A stretch of DNA of 64,000 bases. Source: Methanolobus bombayensis. GTDB taxonomy: Archaea; Halobacteriota; Methanosarcinia; Methanosarcinales; Methanosarcinaceae. The notes beneath the pieces are model-generated. The model did not search any database. It was not told the origin of the DNA and saw nothing but the letters and a program-made list of their open reading frames with translations. The stretch covers positions 1-64,000 of the forward strand of contig NZ_JAGGKD010000006.1 of NCBI RefSeq assembly GCF_017873415.1, read 5' to 3'. Numbering within the stretch: the first letter of the stretch is position 1; each line of letters opens with the position of its first letter. Shown here in pieces: positions 8,979-18,637 of the stretch. The translations under genes were made by a program, and so were the position numbers.

Positions 8979-10361
8979 TCAGACCCCCATCTTTCCCGGA
9001 TTCAGAATACCCTTTGGGTCCAGTGCGTTTTTGATCAATACCATTACATCGAGAGCTTTTCCAAGTTCAAGACCAAGATAATCTGCCCTGGCACTGCCAA
9101 CTCCATGCTCGGCAGTAACAGTTCCACCAATACCTATGGCTGTGCGGTGTATCTTATCTGCAGCCTTGTTCAGCTTTTCCCATTCTTCATCACTGAGCAC
9201 GTCAATGCACATTCCTGTGTGAAGATTTCCATCACCGATGTGACCGTAGGTCATGATCGGAAGCTTGAACTCATCTGAGATCTCACGTACCTTGTGCAGC
9301 ATTCCCGGAAGCTCTTTTATCGGAACTCCAATATCCTCTCCGACATAAACACGGGTGCGGAGTGGGTCCAGTCTGGAAACCGCTGCACCTACAAGTCTTC
9401 TGGCAGCCCATATCTCATCCCTTTCCTTCTTGTCCGAAGCTGCCCTGATACTTGTTGCAAGGGTGCTGCATGCATCCTTAATCATCTCTATTCCTTCGCG
9501 AACCGTGTTCTCTGTTCCATCCACCTCGAACATCAGAATAGCACCGGCTTCCGGCAATCCGATGTGTGGATCATAAGTGTTAATTGCCTCTATTATGTTC
9601 CTGTCAAGAATTTCACACGCAGAAGGAACAATTCCTGAGGAGAGGACTTTTACTACTGCCTGTCCTGCAAGTTCAGGATCATCAAAAGAAGCAAGTAATA
9701 CAGAGCGCTCCTTTGGAAGTGCTCTGAGTCTCAGCGTTGCCTTTGTGATAATACCAAGAGTACCCTCTGAACCTACAAAAAGATCAGTAAGAGAATAACC
9801 AGCAACTGATTTTGATGCCTTGGAACCAGTATTGATCACAGTTCCGTCTGCAAGGACGACTTCAAGTCCCAGTACATAATTTCGAGTAGTACCGTATTTT
9901 ACAGAGCGCATTCCGCTTCCGTTGTTTGCAATAAGACCACCAAGGGTGCACATTGCGGAACTTCCCGGATCAGGAGGGAAGAAAAGACCTGATGGTTCAA
10001 GCGCTTGATTCAGTTTTTCCTGGACAATACCAGGTTCGATGGTTACCTGAAGGTTGTCCAGATCAGTTTCAAGTATCCTGTTCATTGATGACATATCAAG
10101 TACAATGCCACCTTCTACCGGAACAGCTCCTCCGGCAAGTCCTGTACCTGCGCCTCTTGCAGTCACAGGAATCTCATTATCGTTTGCAAGACTGACTATC
10201 TTTGAAACCTGTTCAGTGCTTGCTGGCCTGACAACAAAATCAGGCATGCCTCTTATCTGTGAGGCGTCACATGAATAACAATAAAGTTCTGCAGATGACG
10301 CGGAAACATACTCTTCTCCGACTATTTTCTGCAGATTATTAAGTAAATCGGATTTTTGCAT
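8979..10361 (-). CDS. FAD-binding 2-hydroxyacid dehydrogenase (GlcD / D-lactate dehydrogenase type)
   Basis: Flavoprotein subunit of 460 residues of the vanillyl-alcohol-oxidase/PCMH family. The FAD-binding PCMH domain is seen in VRPASTEQVSKIVSLA, TARGAGTGLAGGAVP and GSSAMCTLGGLIANNGSG. The FAD-linked oxidase C-terminal domain contains TYGHIGDGNLH and ends in the typical NPGKMG. These enzymes oxidise D-lactate, glycolate or related acids. It is the first gene of a two-gene minus-strand operon. The promoter region (10362-10446) is shared with the divergent arcS gene. Confidence 0.9.
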   Translation of the reverse strand: MQKSDLLNNLQKIVGEEYVSASSAELYCYSCDASQIRGMPDFVVRPASTEQVSKIVSLANDNEIPVTARGAGTGLAGGAVPVEGGIVLDMSSMNRILETDLDNLQVTIEPGIVQEKLNQALEPSGLFFPPDPGSSAMCTLGGLIANNGSGMRSVKYGTTRNYVLGLEVVLADGTVINTGSKASKSVAGYSLTDLFVGSEGTLGIITKATLRLRALPKERSVLLASFDDPELAGQAVVKVLSSGIVPSACEILDRNIIEAINTYDPHIGLPEAGAILMFEVDGTENTVREGIEMIKDACSTLATSIRAASDKKERDEIWAARRLVGAAVSRLDPLRTRVYVGEDIGVPIKELPGMLHKVREISDEFKLPIMTYGHIGDGNLHTGMCIDVLSDEEWEKLNKAADKIHRTAIGIGGTVTAEHGVGSARADYLGLELGKALDVMVLIKNALDPKGILNPGKMGV

Positions 10362-10446
10362 GGAATCGTTTTTTAAGTGGGATAGGATAATTTATAGTTT
10401 TTGGTGAAGGCAAACATTTACATCTGACTACACCTATTACACAGCA

Positions 10447-12291
10447 ATGACACGATATTTTGAGGTACAGCAACGGGACGGTGCTGCAAGGATAGGAAAG
10501 TTCCTTTTGAAGGAAGATATCCGGACACCTTATATTATAGATACCAGAAGCCTGGATAATCCTGATAGTGCAATCATAGACGGCGGATCACTCTGGAAAT
10601 ATCCAAATTTTGAAGAAGCTCAGGAACATCTCAGGGAAATAAGACAAAAGGCCGGAGAAGATTCTCTTATTATACTTCCACATCAGGACCTGACACCGGA
10701 AGCTCCCCGGAAAATTACGATAAGACTGGCTGAAAAAGCAGAAGAGATGGAAGACACAGGTGCAACCGGAACTATTTACATATCCGGACAGCAGGTAAAA
10801 GAACATGACCTGTATGTCATGGAAGGAGCCGGATGTTTTGAAAAGAATGCAAGAAATCTTCTCAGCCTGCTTTTTGAAATGAAAAAGGACATAGCTCCTG
10901 ACACTGCAATTTATGCACCAAATATAGCCACTCCCGAAAATCTGGCAATGTTGATCTACCTTGGAATCGATGTTTTAGATAATACTAAAGCAATAATTGC
11001 CGGACATAACAATATATACCTTACAACTGCCGGACAGTTCTATCTTGACTCACTTGCAGAATTACCATGCAGATGCAGCGCATGTTCATCCACAGACCTG
11101 AAAGGTCTCAGGGAGATGGATAAAAAGAGTCGTGCAGCAATTCTGGAAAAACACAATATCAATACAATGGAAGCAGAAACTGCACTTGTAAGGGAAAGGA
11201 TACGTGCAGGAACATTACGTGAGTATATTGAGGGACAATGCAGAGTACACCCATGGCTTACAGCACTTATGAGACTTGCAGATGACGAATATGACTTTAT
11301 GGAAAGTCAGAATGCTATTGCAAGAAATAACACACTTGTTGCCACCTGTGGAGAATCACAGAACAGATCAGAAATTGTTAGGTACGCTAAAAGGATTCAG
11401 GAAAGATACACACCACCTGCAGCTGATGTACTTCTACTTTTGCCATGTTCTGCCAGGAAACCATATTCCACATCCAATTCACACTGGAAATTCATCAAAG
11501 CGCTTGGAAAAAGCAGAAAATTTGTCCATGAAGTAATAATAACATCCCCGCTTGGGATAGTCCCTAGGGAACTGGAACTCACATACCCTGCTGCACATTA
11601 TGATACTACTGTGACAGGTTACTGGGATGCAGAGGAAAAGGAATGGGTGGCATCCTGTCTTGAGGATTACCTGAAAAAACATAAATACACAAGTATCGTT
11701 GCACATGTCGAGGATGCCTATCGTGTAATTTGCGAAATGGTCGCAGAAAAACTTGACATAGATATAACATATACCAGTCTTGGAAATGTCACATCCAGAG
11801 AATCACTGAAAAACCTCAGCACTACAATGTCTGGACTTTGCACCGGAAGAAAGCGCAGTCATGAGAAGACACAGAAAGATCTTATGAAAGCTGTTGCAGA
11901 TTATCAGTTTGGCACAGGTTCAGGGGATATACTTGTACCCAAAGATTCAACTGTCAAAGGACCATTCCCCAAGCATCAGATATTTGTCGGAAAGAAGCAA
12001 CTTGTAACACTTATACCTCAGTATGGTACGCTGGCTGTTACTATAGATGGCGCAAGAGCCTTACTTGAAAAGGGAAGATACATCGTAAAGATTGACGATT
12101 TTGTCCCACGCGGCTCGCTTCTGGCACCCGGGGTAATTGATGCAGACCCTCAGATCAGACCAAATGATGAGGTTCTTATCAGTGGGAATAAAGCAATTGC
12201 AGTCGGTAGAGCAAATATGAGCGGAGATGAGATGAAAAGATCAAAACGTGGAGTTGCAGTGGATCTGCGCCATGTGAAAAAGATTGACTAA
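10447..12291 (+). CDS. arcS: Archaeosine synthase ArcS
   Basis: Enzyme of archaeosine (G+) synthesis at position 15 of archaeal tRNA; it converts preQ0-modified tRNA made by TGT. The 614-residue protein has a degenerate TGT-like N-terminal barrel, a zinc-type cysteine group (PCRCSACSSTD), the hallmark PCSARKPYSTS motif of the central domain, and a C-terminal PUA RNA-binding domain (VDPQIRPNDEV-like region, ending RGVAVDLRHVKK). A radical SAM partner (RaSEA) is needed in many archaea; I do not see it here. The gene starts almost leaderless, a few bases after a TACACCTATTACACAGCA stretch. Confidence 0.9.
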   Translation: MTRYFEVQQRDGAARIGKFLLKEDIRTPYIIDTRSLDNPDSAIIDGGSLWKYPNFEEAQEHLREIRQKAGEDSLIILPHQDLTPEAPRKITIRLAEKAEEMEDTGATGTIYISGQQVKEHDLYVMEGAGCFEKNARNLLSLLFEMKKDIAPDTAIYAPNIATPENLAMLIYLGIDVLDNTKAIIAGHNNIYLTTAGQFYLDSLAELPCRCSACSSTDLKGLREMDKKSRAAILEKHNINTMEAETALVRERIRAGTLREYIEGQCRVHPWLTALMRLADDEYDFMESQNAIARNNTLVATCGESQNRSEIVRYAKRIQERYTPPAADVLLLLPCSARKPYSTSNSHWKFIKALGKSRKFVHEVIITSPLGIVPRELELTYPAAHYDTTVTGYWDAEEKEWVASCLEDYLKKHKYTSIVAHVEDAYRVICEMVAEKLDIDITYTSLGNVTSRESLKNLSTTMSGLCTGRKRSHEKTQKDLMKAVADYQFGTGSGDILVPKDSTVKGPFPKHQIFVGKKQLVTLIPQYGTLAVTIDGARALLEKGRYIVKIDDFVPRGSLLAPGVIDADPQIRPNDEVLISGNKAIAVGRANMSGDEMKRSKRGVAVDLRHVKKID

Positions 12292-12300
12292 CAGATTTGC

Positions 12301-12759
12301 ATGATAATAATAAGGAACTTTGAACCATCCGATTTTGAAGAGGTACTGGAAATCGAATCACAGGCTTTTTCGGAGCATAATCCTTTCCTTTACATGAACT
12401 TCTATGAGATGAACAATGAAGGATTCCTTGTTGCAGAATACAACAATTATGTTGTAGGTTTTGTTGTAGGATATAAATTATCAGAAATGGAAGGACGGAT
12501 TTTTTCCCTTGCAGTCAGGGAAGGTTTCAGAAGTATGGGAATTGGTGCCAGGCTTATGAATTCCATCCTTACTATATTTGTATGTAAGCTTCTTCCATAT
12601 GCAAGCCTTGAGGTAAGAATTACAAATACCCGGGCCCAGGATTTTTATGAACGTATGAATTTCATAAACTGCTGGGTTCAAAAAGAATATTATTCGGATG
12701 GAGAAGATGGAATCATAATGAAAAAAAGGTTGATACCATCTAATTCAGTATCATTTTAA
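12301..12759 (+). CDS. GNAT-family N-acetyltransferase (RimI-like)
   Basis: A 152-residue GNAT-fold acetyltransferase. The acetyl-CoA-binding motif A is visible (LAVREGFRSMGIGARLMNSI), as is the C-terminal motif B region (LEVRITNTRAQDFYERMNF) typical of RimI/Ard1-like enzymes that acetylate protein N-termini. The substrate is unknown. It lies 9 bases after arcS on the same strand and is probably co-transcribed. Confidence 0.85.
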   Translation: MIIIRNFEPSDFEEVLEIESQAFSEHNPFLYMNFYEMNNEGFLVAEYNNYVVGFVVGYKLSEMEGRIFSLAVREGFRSMGIGARLMNSILTIFVCKLLPYASLEVRITNTRAQDFYERMNFINCWVQKEYYSDGEDGIIMKKRLIPSNSVSF

Positions 12760-12816
12760 ATCCAGTTCAATCCAGATATTTGTCTCCTAAAATGGAATTA
12801 AAGGATTTGAATTCCT

Positions 12817-13101
12817 TTAATTGGTGTTTGCTAAATGACTGCCTGTCTTTATGGCAAGCTCATGCATCCTTTCGGAAGTCCTGCCAATCCCTGAAGTATC
12901 GTCCTGTGACAGAGCTTCTGCAATATCATTACCAAGAACAAATATCGCATGTTTGTGCTCAGCCTTACTCCTGTGAACATGCAGAGGGCTTATAGCCAAC
13001 GAATCATACTCATTAAAGGTATTATCCATACCCATATGTTCAAAATGTCTCCTGATCTGTGCCATCAATGTGTGCAATTGTATTAATTCATCTTTATGCA
13101 T
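12817..13101 (-). CDS. UPF0058 family protein
   Basis: Small archaeal protein of 94 residues matching the UPF0058 pattern: MHKDELIQLHTLMAQIRRHFE, then YDSLAISPLHVHRSKAEHKHAIFVLG. The histidine-rich core suggests a metal site but the function is unknown. I place the start at the ATG at 13101 rather than the TTG at 13110, because the family begins with MHKxELIxLH. Confidence 0.88.
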   Translation of the reverse strand: MHKDELIQLHTLMAQIRRHFEHMGMDNTFNEYDSLAISPLHVHRSKAEHKHAIFVLGNDIAEALSQDDTSGIGRTSERMHELAIKTGSHLANTN

Positions 13102-13344
13102 ACCAACCAACCTGTATGTAAAATTAATTATTTGCTGTTATTTTGTGCACTCTTTAAAATAATGCACTACATTTAGTTGGTTAATTTCCTAATAAAGCCA
13201 TTTCCCCCGGAAATTGATGCCTTGTGTATTGTATATAAAATTTGCTTTCTAATGTTAATGATTAAACATTAAGTAAAGAGGAAATAATTTCAAATTAAAT
13301 CAGAACAAGCAAAAAGAAAATCAATAAAAAATATTAAATATATA

Positions 13345-13364
13345 TACTGTGCGCAAGCACAGTA
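13345..13364 (-). terminator. Hairpin terminator of dnaG
   Basis: TACTGTGC (13345-13352) pairs perfectly with GCACAGTA (13357-13364) around a GCAA tetraloop. On the minus strand it follows the dnaG stop by 8 bases and is followed by an A/T-rich, T-containing tail. Nothing else is recognisable in 13111-13344 beyond the AT-rich promoter region of the UPF0058 gene. Confidence 0.6.
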
Positions 13365-13371
13365 CACAACA

Positions 13372-14730
13372 TTATAATGAAGCAGCAGTAAGGACCTTTA
13401 CAGAAGCAGGTCTTTTGGTCACACTACCCACTTTTGCACCTATAAGGCGTTCTATACCCTTATCAGCGGCGATATCAAGAATCCTTTGAGTGACCACACC
13501 ATCAAATACAACAGTCTTGACTTCATCCTCATAGGCCTTAAGAGTGCTCACAAGATCCCTTACAGCAGTTTCATTTACAACATTATCTCCACCATCGAGA
13601 AAACGTGCACTGAAAGTGCCTATCAGATCATTTGCGTGATTTTTGAATCTCTTATTCTCAGGAGACACCGGCACTTTTGACTTCGGAGTTTCAGTCTTTC
13701 GTGCATCGGATTGTTTATTACCATTGGGCTGTTTCTCTCTCGAATCCTGCTTTCTCTTATTTCTGCGAGGTTCCCTTGCATTTCTTTTAACAGCAGCGGG
13801 AGAAATACGCTTAGCATCTGCAGCAGGAGATGGTCTTCTTTCTTTGCGTTTTGAAATACGTTGCTTGCGACCATCGTCAGCGGATGAGGGTTGGTCATTA
13901 CTAACATACTTATCGATCACCTGCTCAACAGGAACCTTCTGCCTGAGTGACCTGACAATCTCCTTCTGTACAAGATCCTCAACACTCTTGCCATCCGGTG
14001 CCCGTGCAATGTAGTCGATGTTAGCAACCTGAACAAGTTCCTTGATAATGAGTTCTCCTCCACGGTCACCATCGGTAAAAGCAGTCACTGTGTCTTTTTT
14101 CCTTGTAAATTCTGCAACTTCAGGAGGAACATTTGTACCACCAACACAAATGGTATTCTTAATACCGTATTTCAAAAGGTTAAGAACATCAGCACGCCCT
14201 TCAACAACGATTATAGCATCTGAATCGAAAACCGTAGGACCGCATGGAATCTTGTTCTTGCCATAGTACTGCATCTCCTCTACCCTGACAGACTGACGCA
14301 CTTCATCAGCGATCTCCTGGGACTCAGGAAGATTCTCATCGAACATACCTTTAAAAATGAACTTAGCCCTTTCAATGATCTGGTGACGTTTTGTCGCCCT
14401 TACATCCTCTATATGAGATATCTCTATTTTGGCACTGCAGGGACCAACCCTGTCTATGGTCTCCAGTGAAGCTGCAAGGATCGAGGTCTCAACTTTGTCA
14501 AGACTTGAAGGAATAAGGATAGTACCTTTGGTCTTACCACCTTTTGCATTGACCACGACCTCGATTCTGCCGATACGTCCTGTCTTTTGAAGGTCACGAA
14601 GATCAAGATCGGAACCAAGAAGACCCTCTGTCTGACCAAAGATAGCACCTACAATATCAGGGCGTTCTATTATTCCATCTGCACTTATTTTTGAATGAAT
14701 TATATATTTAGTGGTATCTGCATTCTGCAT
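13372..14730 (-). CDS. dnaG: Archaeal DnaG-type primase (exosome-associated)
   Basis: Archaeal DnaG homologue of about 452 residues. The N-terminal archaeal domain has [32 protein letters not shown]. The TOPRIM domain has the catalytic acids in [13 protein letters not shown] and [10 protein letters not shown] long, highly basic linker (about residues 270-350, rich in K, R, P and S) precedes a C-terminal exosome-binding-type domain. Archaeal DnaG has primase activity in vitro and is a structural part of the RNA exosome. The start is at 14730, preceded by GGAGACT; the longer frame to 14817 lacks homology. Confidence 0.92.
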   Translation of the reverse strand: MQNADTTKYIIHSKISADGIIERPDIVGAIFGQTEGLLGSDLDLRDLQKTGRIGRIEVVVNAKGGKTKGTILIPSSLDKVETSILAASLETIDRVGPCSAKIEISHIEDVRATKRHQIIERAKFIFKGMFDENLPESQEIADEVRQSVRVEEMQYYGKNKIPCGPTVFDSDAIIVVEGRADVLNLLKYGIKNTICVGGTNVPPEVAEFTRKKDTVTAFTDGDRGGELIIKELVQVANIDYIARAPDGKSVEDLVQKEIVRSLRQKVPVEQVIDKYVSNDQPSSADDGRKQRISKRKERRPSPAADAKRISPAAVKRNAREPRRNKRKQDSREKQPNGNKQSDARKTETPKSKVPVSPENKRFKNHANDLIGTFSARFLDGGDNVVNETAVRDLVSTLKAYEDEVKTVVFDGVVTQRILDIAADKGIERLIGAKVGSVTKRPASVKVLTAASL

Positions 14731-14956
14731 ATGATAGTCTCCAAATTTGTGTAATGACGATACCGGAACAATTCGGAATACAAAAATAGAAAAGTTGTAA
14801 TGAACACCCAAAGTCATCTTATCAAAAGTCTGAAATTGTGGAAACTTAAGTTAAACTCTAATCTCAATGAATAAACATGAAGATTTCCACTTAATCCAAA
14901 CCAACGCCAAGCTAATAACAACAGTAACTAGATGTCCTGCATCAAATGCATTTTTG

Positions 14957-15097
14957 CTACTGAAACTGTTTTATGGCATGGTCAATAAGCAGTATTTCCA
15001 AATCCCTCATTGTAATAACTGCAGCTTTTGACCTGTAAGCACCTTGTGATGTTATGAATACCTCTTCGGTAAATGATTCTTTTTGAATCTGTAGTGA
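14957..15097 (-). pseudogene. Possible gene remnant, 46 codons without a start
   Basis: On the minus strand an open frame runs from just after an in-frame TAA to a TAG at 14957-14959, with protein-like composition: ESFTEEVFITSQGAYRSKAA and then VITMRDLEILLIDHAIKQ. There is no start codon apart from an internal ATG. I do not recognise the family. It may be the C-terminal stub of a decayed gene or a chance open frame. The flanks, 14731-14956 and 15098-15346, hold no other gene; 15150-15190 is very AT-rich. Confidence 0.25.
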
Positions 15098-15346
15098 TTA
15101 CGAATGACTAAACTATATTTGTATTATTGAAAGATACCCTCGTTCACAGTATCTATATTATATCGATTATGTAATCATATAATCATGACTACACTAGGTA
15201 ATAGAATTCAAAGTCTTATAAACTTATGGGTTGACATTTTTGAACAATCACAAGATATTTTAAACAGAAAACGCAAATTCTTTTAATCCGCCCATATTGA
15301 TTTTTCAGGGAACATAGTTAATATTCATGCGAGCTTATAAAACAAC

Positions 15347-16714
15347 ATGCCCTTCAAAAATAACCAAAATAATAAAAAAGTAATAATTATAGGCGGAGGT
15401 GCTGTTGGCATGGCTGTTGCCACAAGCCTCACACGCCACAGTGACTATTCAATAACCGTTTTTTCTGCTGATACCCACACAGCATACAGTCAGTGTGGAA
15501 TGCCCTTTGTGATCGGAGGAGAAATTGAAGATTTCGAATCATTGGTTCTCAGAAGTAACAAATACTTTGAGGAGATTGGCATAGACCTTCATTTGGGAAC
15601 AACAGTTGATTCAATAAATATAGAAGATAACAGCATATCATCAGGTGGAAATGACTATCATTTTGACAGGCTGGTCATTGCAACAGGAAGCAAAGCAAAA
15701 ATTCCTGCAGCAATTCCCGGAACATCCCTTGGAAACATATTCACACTCAGAACACTATCAGACGCAATGACAATTGAAGAAGCACTCCAAAAAGCATCTT
15801 CAGTTGTCATAGTTGGTGGTGGATCCATTGGTGCTGAGATGGCAGCAGCAATCTCAAGTAGAAATATAAATACAGTACTTTTGAACAGAAGCCCATCAAT
15901 ACTTTCACACAATATAGATTCTGATATGGCTGAAGTTGTGCAGGAACATCTCGAATCCCTGGGAGTTAAAGTAATTACAGGATACGTTCCCTCTGCAATG
16001 AACGGAGAAAAAGATATCAGCTCAGTTACAGTGGGTTCAACCGAGTTTCCTTCTGATCTTGTGATTTTTGCCACAGGAGTTGAACCGGACAACGAACTGG
16101 CTTCAAATGCAGGCATAGATATTGGAGATACCGGCGGGATCATAGTTGATGATTACCTGCATCCTTCGATATCAGGCACATTCCACCCCGACATCTACTG
16201 CGGCGGTGAATGTATAGAAGTTACGGATCTCATAACCGGAAAAGCAATGTTGAGCCAGCTGGCAAGCACTGCGAGGAGAATGGCAGGAATAATAACAAAT
16301 AATCTCACATCCGGACCGGCTGAATTCGATCCCATACTCAATCCATGGGTAGCAGTAATAGGAAACATCCAGGTAGGAACAACAGGAATCACCTCAAAAA
16401 AGGCGGAAGAAAACAATATAAAAATAGTAACAGGACTTGCAACCGGATCAACAAGGGCTGATTATTATCCCGGAGGAAGCAAACTTTTCATCAAACTCAT
16501 ATTCAGTGAAAGATATCTTGTAGGTGCACAAGTAGTTGGGAGGGAGGGGATCAAAGAACGTATCGATGCCCTTACACTTGCTATCAAAAAGAAAACAACT
16601 GCACAGGAACTTGTAAAGATGGAAACCTGTTATGCACCTCCTGTATCCACACTGCAGGATCCCACTGTTTTTGCTGCAAAAGGTGCATTGAAAAAGATGA
16701 GAAGAAAGATATGA
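15347..16714 (+). CDS. CoA-disulfide reductase / NADH oxidase-like flavoprotein
   Basis: Pyridine nucleotide-disulfide oxidoreductase of the single-cysteine class, 455 residues. It has an N-terminal FAD site (VIIIGGGAVGMAVATSL), the redox cysteine in YSQCGMPFVIGG near residue 50, an NAD(P)H site (VVIVGGGSIGAEMAAA), a second FAD motif in the region DIYCGGECIE, and a C-terminal dimerisation domain. Relatives reduce CoA disulfide, polysulfide or oxygen, so a role in thiol or oxidative defence is likely. Its last codons overlap the start of rtcA (ATGA), so the two are co-translated. Confidence 0.87.
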   Translation: MPFKNNQNNKKVIIIGGGAVGMAVATSLTRHSDYSITVFSADTHTAYSQCGMPFVIGGEIEDFESLVLRSNKYFEEIGIDLHLGTTVDSINIEDNSISSGGNDYHFDRLVIATGSKAKIPAAIPGTSLGNIFTLRTLSDAMTIEEALQKASSVVIVGGGSIGAEMAAAISSRNINTVLLNRSPSILSHNIDSDMAEVVQEHLESLGVKVITGYVPSAMNGEKDISSVTVGSTEFPSDLVIFATGVEPDNELASNAGIDIGDTGGIIVDDYLHPSISGTFHPDIYCGGECIEVTDLITGKAMLSQLASTARRMAGIITNNLTSGPAEFDPILNPWVAVIGNIQVGTTGITSKKAEENNIKIVTGLATGSTRADYYPGGSKLFIKLIFSERYLVGAQVVGREGIKERIDALTLAIKKKTTAQELVKMETCYAPPVSTLQDPTVFAAKGALKKMRRKI

Positions 16715-17730
16715 TTGAAATAGACGGCTCATACGGAGAAGGTGGTGGCCAGATTCTCAGAACTGCCATAGCCCTCTCTGCAATTATCGGAGAAGAAATA
16801 CATATAACAAACATACGTCGCAACCGTCCAAAAGAAGGACTGAAACCACAGCATCTAATGTCAATCAAAACTGCTGCAATGTTATGCAATGCGGAAATCA
16901 AAGGAGTAGCCTCCGGCTCAACTGATATATACTTTTCTCCATCGGAAATAAGGGGGATTGACAGAAAAATATCTATTGGGACCGCAGGGAGCATTCCTCT
17001 TTTGATGCAGGCCATCATGCCCATGGCAGCCTTTGCAAAGAAAAAGACAAAACTCACCATAAACGGTGGAACTGATGTTGCATGGTCCCCTTCCATAGAT
17101 TACCTGAAAGAAGTAACATTAAAAGCGCTTCGCATAATGGGATATCAGGCAGACATAAAGCTCATTGAACGAGGATACTATCCTAAAGGCGGGGGAGTAG
17201 CAGAAATTGAAATCGAGCCGTCTAAACTTATTGGATATCATTATGCAACTGAAAATCAGAATGAAAAGAAAATAATCTGTGGAATGTCACACTGCTCAGG
17301 TTTACCTGAACATGTTGCAGAAAGACAGGCAGAATCTGCAAAAAAGATACTGGAAGAAATGAGGAAGGAAACTGATATTTCCGTATTTACAGATAATTTC
17401 AGGTCTACAGGAAGTGGTATCACTTTATGGTCCGGCCTTTCAGGCGCAGTCAGCATCGGTAAAAGAGGTTTGCCTGCTGAAAAAGTAGGAGAATGTGCTG
17501 CAAATGAAATGCTTGATGAACTATTGTGCGGGGCAGCAGTAGACAGTCATCTTGCAGACCAGCTCATACCATATATGGGACTTGCGGGAAAAGGTTCTTT
17601 CACAGTAAGAGAAGTTTCAAAACACTGTCTTACAAATATGCATATCACTGAAAAAATGCTTGATGTTAAATTCAGCATAGACTACAATAACAAAAACAAA
17701 AAAAGACCAATAAAGATTACCGTGGAATGA
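16711..17730 (+). CDS. rtcA: RNA 3'-terminal phosphate cyclase RtcA
   Basis: Converts RNA 3'-phosphate ends to 2',3'-cyclic phosphates using ATP. The 339-residue protein has the family start IDGSYGEGGGQILRTAIALS, the RPKEGLKPQH signature and the region with the adenylated histidine, AAVDSHLADQLIPYMGLA. Its stop lies 3 bases from the stop of the facing kptA gene, and a short palindrome spans both. The neighbouring kptA, and the RNA ligase 5 kb away, also act on RNA ends. Confidence 0.93.
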   Translation: MIEIDGSYGEGGGQILRTAIALSAIIGEEIHITNIRRNRPKEGLKPQHLMSIKTAAMLCNAEIKGVASGSTDIYFSPSEIRGIDRKISIGTAGSIPLLMQAIMPMAAFAKKKTKLTINGGTDVAWSPSIDYLKEVTLKALRIMGYQADIKLIERGYYPKGGGVAEIEIEPSKLIGYHYATENQNEKKIICGMSHCSGLPEHVAERQAESAKKILEEMRKETDISVFTDNFRSTGSGITLWSGLSGAVSIGKRGLPAEKVGECAANEMLDELLCGAAVDSHLADQLIPYMGLAGKGSFTVREVSKHCLTNMHITEKMLDVKFSIDYNNKNKKRPIKITVE

Positions 17731-17739
17731 GATCATTCC
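17724..17739. terminator. Palindrome spanning the facing stops of rtcA and kptA
   Basis: GGAATGA (17724-17730) pairs with TCATTCC (17733-17739) around GA. It contains the stop codons of both convergent genes and could end both transcripts, though there is no long T tract. Confidence 0.3.
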
Positions 17740-18386
17740 CCGGATTCTACTACGCTGATATACTCAGGCGGAATTCCCCTTGCAAGAACAATATCATCGT
17801 TTACAGCAACGATGTCAACTCCGTCCTGCTGGGCCCCTTCTGCATCAACTTCAAGAATTACAGGATTATCTGTGTGAACTGAAGCTGCTTCTTTTGCTTT
17901 AGAAAATGATGTGCTCAGGTGCACATAACATTGCCTGATAGGATAAATACCATTATCAAGAAGCATGTCTACTTCTTCCTGGCTTACGCCATAATACAGA
18001 TAAGAAAGATCGTTCTCAGGATAATCGGACATAAGGTCAACTTCTACAGAGTGTCCATATCTTGCCCTGATAAAACCGTCCTCTATTTCGTAACGTCCTT
18101 TCCTGTCAGACTCAACAAGAGAAATAAGACGTTCCATGGTTCCCCACTTATAGCGCTTTTTCATAACTCTGGAGAGCTGGTCCAGTTCGACCCATCCCTG
18201 GGGGTCCATGTCTATGCCCACATCTTCAGGGAAGTGTCTTAGTGCACCGGAAACAAACCTTCCAAGTCTCTCTTCCCGATCATCATCCAGCACATAACGT
18301 CCTTCTTCTCCACAGTCAGGGCAACTTTCTCCCCTGAAATAGCCATGCTCTTTACATTTACGGATCATGATATCTTGCAAATACAT
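17733..18386 (-). CDS. kptA: RNA 2'-phosphotransferase (KptA/Tpt1 family)
   Basis: Transfers the 2'-phosphate of a spliced RNA junction to NAD+. The 217-residue protein has an N-terminal zinc-ribbon-like segment (CKEHGYFRGESCPDCG). The KptA core follows: LSRVMKKRYKW, VESDRKGRYEI and the conserved IRARYGHSVEV, then YVHLSTSFSKA and the C-terminal VILEVDAEGA and ARGIPPEYI. Start may instead be the ATG at 18368 (MIRKCKEHG). Archaeal tRNA splicing does not obviously leave a 2'-phosphate, so the natural substrate is an open question. It faces rtcA. Confidence 0.9.
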   Translation of the reverse strand: MYLQDIMIRKCKEHGYFRGESCPDCGEEGRYVLDDDREERLGRFVSGALRHFPEDVGIDMDPQGWVELDQLSRVMKKRYKWGTMERLISLVESDRKGRYEIEDGFIRARYGHSVEVDLMSDYPENDLSYLYYGVSQEEVDMLLDNGIYPIRQCYVHLSTSFSKAKEAASVHTDNPVILEVDAEGAQQDGVDIVAVNDDIVLARGIPPEYISVVESGE

Positions 18387-18637
18387 CTCATAATTAATAT
18401 AAGTTATTAAAATAACGCAAGAAACACTGAACTATCTTAAAAAGATAAGAAAGATATACATTCAAGAGATACAAAAGAAAATGGAGTAAATATTAGAGAA
18501 ACGGGAAAGTTTTCGTTACATTAATTTATCTGGAACGATACTATGTCTAGTTTAGTAAAGAAGGATGAATACTTAAGATAAAAGTAATTAATTACATTAG
18601 GACTTTAAATCACTTTACTCATTTTCAGGGTATTATT

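Noticed and set aside
15658-16143. 161-codon minus-strand frame inside the flavoprotein gene
   Set aside because: Shadow frame; the plus strand has clear FAD and NAD motifs.
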